Notes under the pieces: generated by a model
Told to the model about the DNA's origin: nothing
The model's database searches: none
Seen by the model: only the letters and a program-made list of their open reading frames with translations
Made by a program: the position numbers and the translations under genes
In this document: piece by piece, positions 57,003-64,000 of the stretch
Numbering within the stretch: the first letter of the stretch is position 1
Layout of the letters: each line of letters opens with the position of its first letter
Source: Gibbula magus
Lineage: Eukaryota > Mollusca > Gastropoda > Trochida > Trochidae
Assembly (NCBI GenBank): GCA_936450465.1
Contig: OW388303.1
Span: forward strand, 7,069,193 to 7,133,192
Length of the DNA: 64,000 nt
Direction: 5' to 3'

Positions 57003-59699
57003 TTGATCAACAAACTATAAAAAGTATCGTTAATATTCGACTCTGATCAACAAACTATAAAAAGTATCGTTAATATTCGACTCTGATCAACAAACTATAA
57101 AAAGTATCGTTAATATTCGACTCTGATCAACAAACTATAAAATTATCATTAATATTCGACTCTGATCAACAAACTATAAAGTATCGTTAATATTCGACTC
57201 TGATCAACAAACTATAAAGTATTGTTAATATTCGACTCTGATCAACAAACTATAAAATTATCATTAATTTTCGACTCTGATCAACAAACTATAAAATTAT
57301 CGTTAATATTCGACTCTGATCAACAAACTATAAAATTATCGTTAATATTCGACTCTGATCAACAAACTATAAAAATATCGTTAATATTCGACTCTGATCA
57401 ACAAACTATAAAAGTATCGTTAATATTCGACTCTGATCAACAAACTATAAAAGTATTGTTAATATTCGACTCTGATCAACAAACTATAAAAGTATTGTTA
57501 ATATTCGACTCTGATCAACAAACTAAAAAATGATCATTAATTTTCGACTCTGATCAACAAACTATAAAATTATCGTTAATATTCGACTCTGATCAACAAA
57601 CTATAAAAGTATCGTTAATATTCGACTCTGATCAACAAACTATAAAAGTATCGTTAATATTCGACTCTAATAAAAAAAAACTATAAAAGTATCGTTAATA
57701 TTCGACTCTGATCAACAAACTATAAAAGTATCGTTGATATTCGACCCTGATCAACAAACTATAAAAGTATCGTTAATATTCGACTCTGATCAACAAACTA
57801 TAAAATTATCGTTAATATTCGTCTCTGATCAACAAACTATAAAATTATCGTTAATATTCGACTCTGATCAACAAATTATAACATTATCGTTAATATTCGA
57901 CTCTGATCAACAAACTATAAAAGTATCGTTAATATTCGACTCTGATCAACAAACTATAAAAGTATCGTTAATATTCGACTCTAATCAACAAACTATAAAA
58001 GTATCGTTAATATTCGACTCTGATCAACAAACTATAAAAGTATCGTAAATATTCGACTCTGATCAACAAACTCTAAAAGTATCGTTGATATTCGACTCTG
58101 ATCAACAAACTATAAAATTATCGTTGATATTCGTCTCTGATCAACAAACTATAAAAATATCGTTAATATTCGACTCTGATCAACAAACTATAAAAGTATC
58201 GTTAATATTCGACTCTTATTAACAAACTATAAAAGTATTGTTAATATTCGACTCTGATCAACAAACTATAAAATTATCATTAATTTTCGACTCTGATCAA
58301 CAAACTATAAAATTATCGTTAATATTCGACTCTGATCAACAAACTATAAAAGTATCGTTAATATTCGACTCTGATCAACAAACTATAAAAGTATCGTTAA
58401 TATTCGACTCTAATAAAAAAAACTATAAAAGTATCGTTAATATTCGACTCTGATCAACAAACTATAAAAGTATCGTTAATATTCGACTCTGATCAACAAA
58501 CTATAAAAGTATCGTTAATATTCGACTCTGATCAACAAACTATAAATTATCGTTAATATTCGACTCTGATCAACAAACTATAAAATTATCGTTAATATTC
58601 GACTCTGATCAACAAACTATAACATTATCGTTAATATTCGACTCTGATCAACAAACTATAAAAGTATCGTTAATATTCGACTCTGATCAACAAACTATAA
58701 AAGTATCGTTAATATTCGACTTTGATCAACAAACTATAAAAGTATCGTTAATATTCGACTCTAATCAACAAACTATAAAAGTATCGTTAATATTCGACTC
58801 TGATCAACAAACTATAAAAGTATCGTAAATATTCGACTCTGATCAACAAACTCTAAAAGTATCGTTGATATTCGACTCTGATCAACAAACTATAAAAATA
58901 TCGTTAATATTCGACTCTGATCAACAAACTATAAAAGTATCGTTAATATTCGACTCTGATCAACAAACTATAAAAGTATTGTTAATATTCGACTCTGATC
59001 AACAAACTATAAAATTATCATTAATTTTCGACTCTGATCAACAAACTATAAAATTATCGTTAATATTCGACTCTGATCAACAAACTATAAAAGTATCGTT
59101 AATATTCGACTCTGATCAACAAACTATAAAAGTATCGTTAATATTCGACTCTAATAAAAAAAACTATAAAAGTATCGTTAATATTCGACTCTGATCAACA
59201 AACTATAAAAGTATCGTTAATATTCGACTCTGATCAACAAACTATAAAAGTATCGTTAATATTCGACTCTGATCAACAAACTATAAAATTATCGTTAATA
59301 TTCGTCTCTGATCAACAAACTATAAAATTATCGTTAATATTCGACTCTGATCAACAAACTATAACATTATCGTTAATATTCGACTCTGATCAACAAACTA
59401 TAAAAGTATCGTTAATATTCGACTCTGATCAACAAACTATAAAAGTATCGTTAATATTCGACTCTAATCAACAAACTATAAAAGTATCGTTAATATTCGA
59501 CTCTGATCAACAAACTATAAAAGTATCGTAAATATTCGACTCTGATCAACAAACTCTAAAAGTATCGTTGATATTCGACTCTGATCAACAAACTATAAAA
59601 TTATCGTTGATATTCGTCTCTGATCAACAAACTATAAAATTATCGTTAATATTCGACTCTGATCAACAAACTATAACAGTATCGTTAATATTCGACTCT
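57003..59699 (+). repeat. 39-bp satellite array, about 69 copies, with higher-order repeat
   Basis: The unit GATCAACAAACTATAAAAGT continues ATCGTTAATATTCGACTCT. Variants recur: a CTAATAAAAA replacement of TGATCAAC appears at 57668, 58411 and 59152, about 741 bp (19 units) apart, and a TAAATATTCG plus AACTCTAAAA variant appears near 58047, 58826 and 59528. Because 39 is divisible by three, frames encoding repeats of LIFDSDQQTIKVS stay open for up to 126 codons, but this is a by-product of the array. Confidence 0.96.
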
Positions 59700-60598
59700 G
59701 CATCTGACATTGAATGGATATATATCAAGGTGTCAAAACAGTGAAGGTAAAATATTACAATTCAATACTCTCCTCCTTTAAGAAAAATCATTCTTTGCGA
59801 CCATTGTATTCTTGCCAACATCAGTCAGCCTTGGAATCAATGGTTAAGTGTAATTACAATAAAGACGAATCAATGAAGGCTGTTTATCAACTGTGTAGAC
59901 AATATTGGCACGAGGAAATGGCTATCATTATCCGGCAATTATTTTCAGCACCCATAAGTTATACAATACAGCTGCATCCAAAAGGTTTGTTCATCATATT
60001 TCCTTTGGATGTCATTCACAATACGTTCACAATGTACTGGTATTCTACTGACAAAGCATCACTGTATGTCTTTCTACTTTTCTTATTTCTTTAAAACCCC
60101 TGATTATTTTAACGTTCTGTGATAATAGAGGTGTCAAGTTTACAATGAGGTATCAACTGTGTAACACACACAAACGTAACATTTGAATTATTCCATCGCT
60201 ACGTTTTATTAGAAGCAGACACTTAAATCAAATGTAAATGTTCACTTACATACTTATTGTACACTGGTAAGGTAACATACTTTTGGGATGCAGCACATCA
60301 CCCCAGCGGGTGGAAAAGAAAGGTAAATTGTGGTTTTGCAGTTAAGTGATTAAGTGAACTTGATGACAACAATTCAACGTTAAATTACAGTCATTATTTA
60401 TCAGAAAGACACCGATCAGTGATTAACTCATTCCAAGAAGTAACAATATGCAAATAATCGTTATCACCTGACGCCAAATATCATGAATTATCGAAGTACA
60501 CATATTCATCCCTGCGTCGGAAACATTTTGCATTTTGTCTATAAACGCGTAAATTTATTCATGCTGGAAATCACAGCATACTTTTTCGAAGTAACTGT
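59700..60598. other. Right flank of the satellite
   Basis: It carries a 126-codon plus frame at 59714-60094 (MDIYQGVKTVKVKYYNSILS...). This is among the longer non-repeat frames of the right half but has no recognisable domain, signal peptide or splice-supported extension. It is not called a gene. Confidence 0.35.
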
Positions 60599-61110
60599 AC
60601 ACATACACATACTTCTATCAAAGTGTACTGGGCATGTGCTCTACCAACTTCCAAACGCAAGGAATAACTCTTGCCAGTCTGCATTACTGGCTGATTTATC
60701 CCTTGCGGTATTTCCCTCGCTTTCTTGTGTCAAAATAGTGAATCACTGCACCAGAAATGCATAGCGGGCCACATATTTCTTAAGGAAATACTGCAAGGCC
60801 TAAATCAGCCAGTAATGGAGACTGGCAAGAGTTATGCCTTGCATTGGGAAGTTGGTGCTCTACATGTATCACATACACATACTTCTCTCTATCTATCTAC
60901 TAGGCATGCGCTCTATCAATACATGTACCTTTGTCAATTTGCAGAATGTATGCGATCTATTGACGTACAGATACTTCCAACAGAGTATCAGATTTATCGG
61001 CTTCAGATACTTCTATCAGAGTGTAGTAGATAAACGATCTAACGATCTATCTGCATGAAAATAAGAAAGCAAACAAGTGCACCATCAGCTTATAGTTACT
61101 TCTATCAGAG
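60599..61110. repeat. Degenerate repeats containing a long hairpin
   Basis: Inverted arms at 60634-60715 and 60784-60866 share GCAAGGAATAACTCTTGCCA / GCAAGGCATAACTCTTGCCA (reverse complement). Around and after them an ATACTTCTATCAGAGTG-type motif with GGCATG(T/C)GCTCTA recurs (near 60607, 60876, 60969, 61007 and 61096). It looks like a foldback element inserted in, or grown from, a degenerate short repeat. Confidence 0.7.
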
Positions 61111-62665
61111 AGCAGTTGGCATATGATCTCGTGAATTACAAATATCTACTTGTATATCAAACTATGGTGGGTATACCATCCGTATACAAATATCAGAATG
61201 CAGAAGGGATATACACAGACTCACACGAGTCATAAGTTGTTATTGTATAAGGGCGACAACAACAATCTGTCTCAACGGGATACTGTCAATACCTATAGCA
61301 GTTAATGAGACACGTTTATCATACTGTCAATACCTGACACTTACCAATGCAACACGTGTTGCTTATGTATGTAAGTAGCAAACAATCATATGCATGAGTC
61401 ACTCAGTAGATTGATTATTACTCAGTAGAGGCATCAATAACGTTTTAATTAGACACCCATTGCAGAAATACGGTATGTATTATGGTTCACTCTGTGTACA
61501 AACTACTGTCAGAGTTTCAAAAGAAGTCATAATTTTATCAACTATTGTTGAAACAATATCAATTGATAGAAACGTTGTGACTGCAATGTTAAGGGAAATA
61601 ATGTTTCACAATGTGATGTACATTTCCCGTTCTGATCCAATTGCAAAATAATGCAAGGCTGATGACGTCATCATATACCACGTACACTAGTTAACGTCAA
61701 ATAGTATTTAGTATTAACCATTGTCTGATATGGTAAACATACATATACTTAACCTAGATATAGCGAGATGTCTTCATAAGTATATCTGTAGATATCTGGT
61801 TCATGCACTTATCATAATGCACTCGCGTGACAGTTGTGTAACACTTATGTATCCAGTGCATTGTCTATCAGTATGCAATAGATAACATATCATCTTACAC
61901 TCCAATATACCGTCGTTCATGAATAATCTCATAGTTATTATGCAGTGGATATGACCTCAGAAGGATTACAACGTCACCGATGATCTAACAATTTCACAGT
62001 GAGTGCCACCGGTTAATGGGGCCATCCTAGTTTGACTCGACGTTGGTCGGGACATGCTTGTTGACAGCCTTAATATTGGTTATCCACGATATATAAATTT
62101 ACCTGTATGTTAGACGACAAAACTACATTTATATCAGAAAATGATTATAGATCAACGTCTGAACAATATTTGAAAACAACCCTGGTTTATGTATTTGCTT
62201 TAAACGGAATGTCTCGGCTTGAATGTAATCGTTAGTTATGGAACATAAAAGCATTGTAAATACAATAAAAGTTCTGTTATAGGCTGTAATGTGTACTTTG
62301 GTATCATAATACTTGGCAACAAGATACAGCATAAAATATGTAACACAGTATGTTAACTATGTAGAGCGATGTAAAAAAGAAATGAAATCTTGACGAGGAC
62401 AATTTTCGCTTCAGGTTTATTTTCGGGAAACCTTCTATTACAATCGTGACATTAGTTATGAAGTCGTGAAAATAACACGCATTTAATTTCATTTTGAAAA
62501 TAATTTAGTTCAGAGTGTTTCCATTGTTTGAATTCATATTTACTTCTGGGTACCATAGGGAAATTAGTGAAGGTTGAAACCCTAATCAACGTTGATTAAT
62601 GGTTTTTAATACACGTAAAATGATTTGATTACGTAAAATTTAAGATACAATATGTTAGGAGTTTT
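61111..62665. other. Stretch without a gene
   Basis: AT-rich. Short frames at 61460-61651 and 62129-62492 show no domain. A direct repeat around ATACTGTCAATACCT occurs at 61280 and 61320. Confidence 0.4.
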
Positions 62666-62690
62666 AATGAAATGAAATGAAATGAAATAG
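62666..62690. repeat. (GAAAT)n microsatellite
   Basis: Four to five copies of AATGA/GAAAT, the same pentamer found in the LINE tail at 63495 (reverse complement). Confidence 0.8.
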
Positions 62691-63491
62691 AATCTTCGAA
62701 TCGAAAATGTCTGCTTCAGTTTTGCCTTCCAGGCTCATCCAAGCTCGTGCAAAGGAGTCAGCTCAAAGAGGGTCCAGTTTAACGTTTCCCTTATATGTAA
62801 ATATGGTCTCATAAGATGGGGATGAATGGTAATGGTACTTGGTAATTTCAATACACAACATTACTAGTTTGGCTTTGGGCGATATTGAACGAAGTGAAAA
62901 TGACTTATCGATAACGTTCACTTCAGTTTCCATTTGTAAATATGTATCTCCGAGTCGCTCTTAAGAGCATTATGAAACAATAACAACCGAGTAGATGCAT
63001 TAAGTGGTCAACAATGTTTCGCAGTATGTAAACACCAATTCCTATACTTGAAAATGAAAGCATATTGATATTCCCACAAGGAAGCTATTTGAACTACTGT
63101 GAACGATCTAAAATCACATCACTGATATTTATTAATTTATATTTAATACGTGGAGTACCCCACCATGTTCCTCAATGTGTACACATGGTCTCATAACACC
63201 TTATAATGGGAGGAAATACAGGAATAGTTCAGTTTCTACCTGCAGTATTCACTTGAGAAACCCGCCGAAAAGTGTACTCTGTAAATATTTATGATTTCGA
63301 TTTCTATAGAATTCACGTACCAGTTATATCCCAGGTATTAATATCTCCGTCACCATGTACACAATATCGATTGGTTCAAAACGACCGAATCAACGTTCCA
63401 ATAATATTCTATATGTAGATAGTTTTATTATGTCAACATATAAGAAATATTCATAAACTCCAATGAAAGGATAGCTTTATTATGTCAACAT
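62691..63491. other. Stretch without a gene
   Basis: No coding frame. TTTATTATGTCAACATATAAG occurs twice (near 63425 and 63475), the second copy abutting the LINE tail. Confidence 0.4.
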
Positions 63492-63640
63492 ATAAGCAGA
63501 TTTCATTTCATTTCATTTATTCAGAATTGAAGGCCATGTGGCCAAGAGTACAGAAGGTATGACATATAAATGGCATGGTGTTTAGAGCAAATATACAATT
63601 AATGGTAATACAATATTATTCAGCGTAGGTGTTTCTTCAA
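63492..63640 (-). repeat. LINE-type 3' tail in minus orientation
   Basis: (ATTTC)n at 63496-63516 is followed by ATTCAGAATTGAAGGCCATG and TGGCCAAGAGTACAGAAG. Read on the minus strand, this is a GGCCACATGGCC hairpin, an AATAAATG-like motif and a pentanucleotide tail, paralleling 38394-38475. It is probably a 5'-truncated non-LTR copy. Confidence 0.5.
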
Positions 63641-64000
63641 GCATATACATATCCCTTTGAGAACATTAATATTTTATAAGCGCTTGAAATTTGACAGCTG
63701 AAGGTGGCTATAGTAATAAGCTGGAATATATTCAGATCTAGAGTGTTTATATGATGGACGTATTAACATTATAAGTGGTTTTCATCTTCAATTATGTCAG
63801 TATTACATGTGTTACAAATCAATTCATTATATGGAACCAATGTATTTGAGAAAAGCTGTATTTGAACGTTCAAATTATTGGATTGACATCGAAATTTTAT
63901 AAACTCCACATATGCAAAGCTTAATTATTTCAACATGTGAGAATTACTCATAAACACCATCTTTTGAAAACACTTAAGAATTCACGAGCCACTGCTCTCC
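63641..64000. other. Right end of the window, nothing recognised
   Basis: It may still be within the truncated LINE. No open frame longer than 60 codons was seen. Confidence 0.35.

Noticed and set aside
57222..59194. Open frames of repeating LIFDSDQQTIKVS
   Set aside because: They follow from a 39-bp satellite unit without stops in one frame. Variants with A-runs break the frame, and no start context or splice sites exist.
59714..60094. 126-codon plus-strand frame next to the satellite
   Set aside because: No domain, no signal peptide (the hydrophobic stretch is C-terminal) and no splice-supported partner. The length is attainable by chance in this much sequence.

Overview
The window looks like nuclear DNA of a marine mollusc, most likely a gastropod. 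The reasons are AT-rich sequence, split genes with GT..AG introns, very dense non-autonomous transposons, and a SINE tail (near 45.3 kb) of a type I associate from memory with gastropod genomes. A vetigastropod such as an abalone or top shell would fit, but the species cannot be fixed from the sequence. No bacterial-style operons, rRNA or CRISPR arrays are present.

Layout. 1-7.2 kb: three copies of one non-autonomous element family (F1). 7.2-14.2 kb: a 2.8 kb Harbinger-like element with a 95-bp hAT-like MITE nested inside it, then a fourth F1 copy. 15.2-19.5 kb (+): the best gene, a six-exon type-I membrane protein with C-type lectin domain, PAN/apple-like domain, Ser/Thr-rich stalk and one membrane helix. 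22.1-26.1 kb (-): an intact three-exon gene for a secreted, cysteine-containing protein of 248 residues that I do not recognise. 26-33 kb: a partial duplication of lectin-gene flanks, hairpin repeats, a Penelope-like remnant, an L1-like LINE remnant, a frameshifted stray copy of the secreted gene's third exon, and a 39-bp x 10 minisatellite. 33.6-37.8 kb (+): a CR1/jockey-like LINE end, then a decayed head-to-head paralogue of the secreted gene whose first intron opens into a tetranucleotide array. 38.4-45.4 kb: a graveyard of elements (element F2, Ty3/gypsy RNase H remnant, piggyBac-like MITE, two Tc1-like transposases, an RT fragment, a SINE tail). 46.3-49.2 kb: an (ACT)n array, a decayed two-exon gene and a possible homeodomain-like terminal exon. 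50-57 kb: no recognisable gene. 57.0-59.7 kb: a 39-bp satellite with about 741-bp higher-order periodicity. 59.7-64 kb: a hairpin repeat region and a LINE tail.

The probable working genes are the lectin-PAN receptor and the small secreted protein. Both are single-pass or secreted extracellular proteins, and both have duplicated, partly broken relatives nearby. This suggests a locus where small extracellular-protein genes duplicate and decay under heavy transposon load. The splice structures are my own reconstruction from splice sites and phase and have no transcript support.
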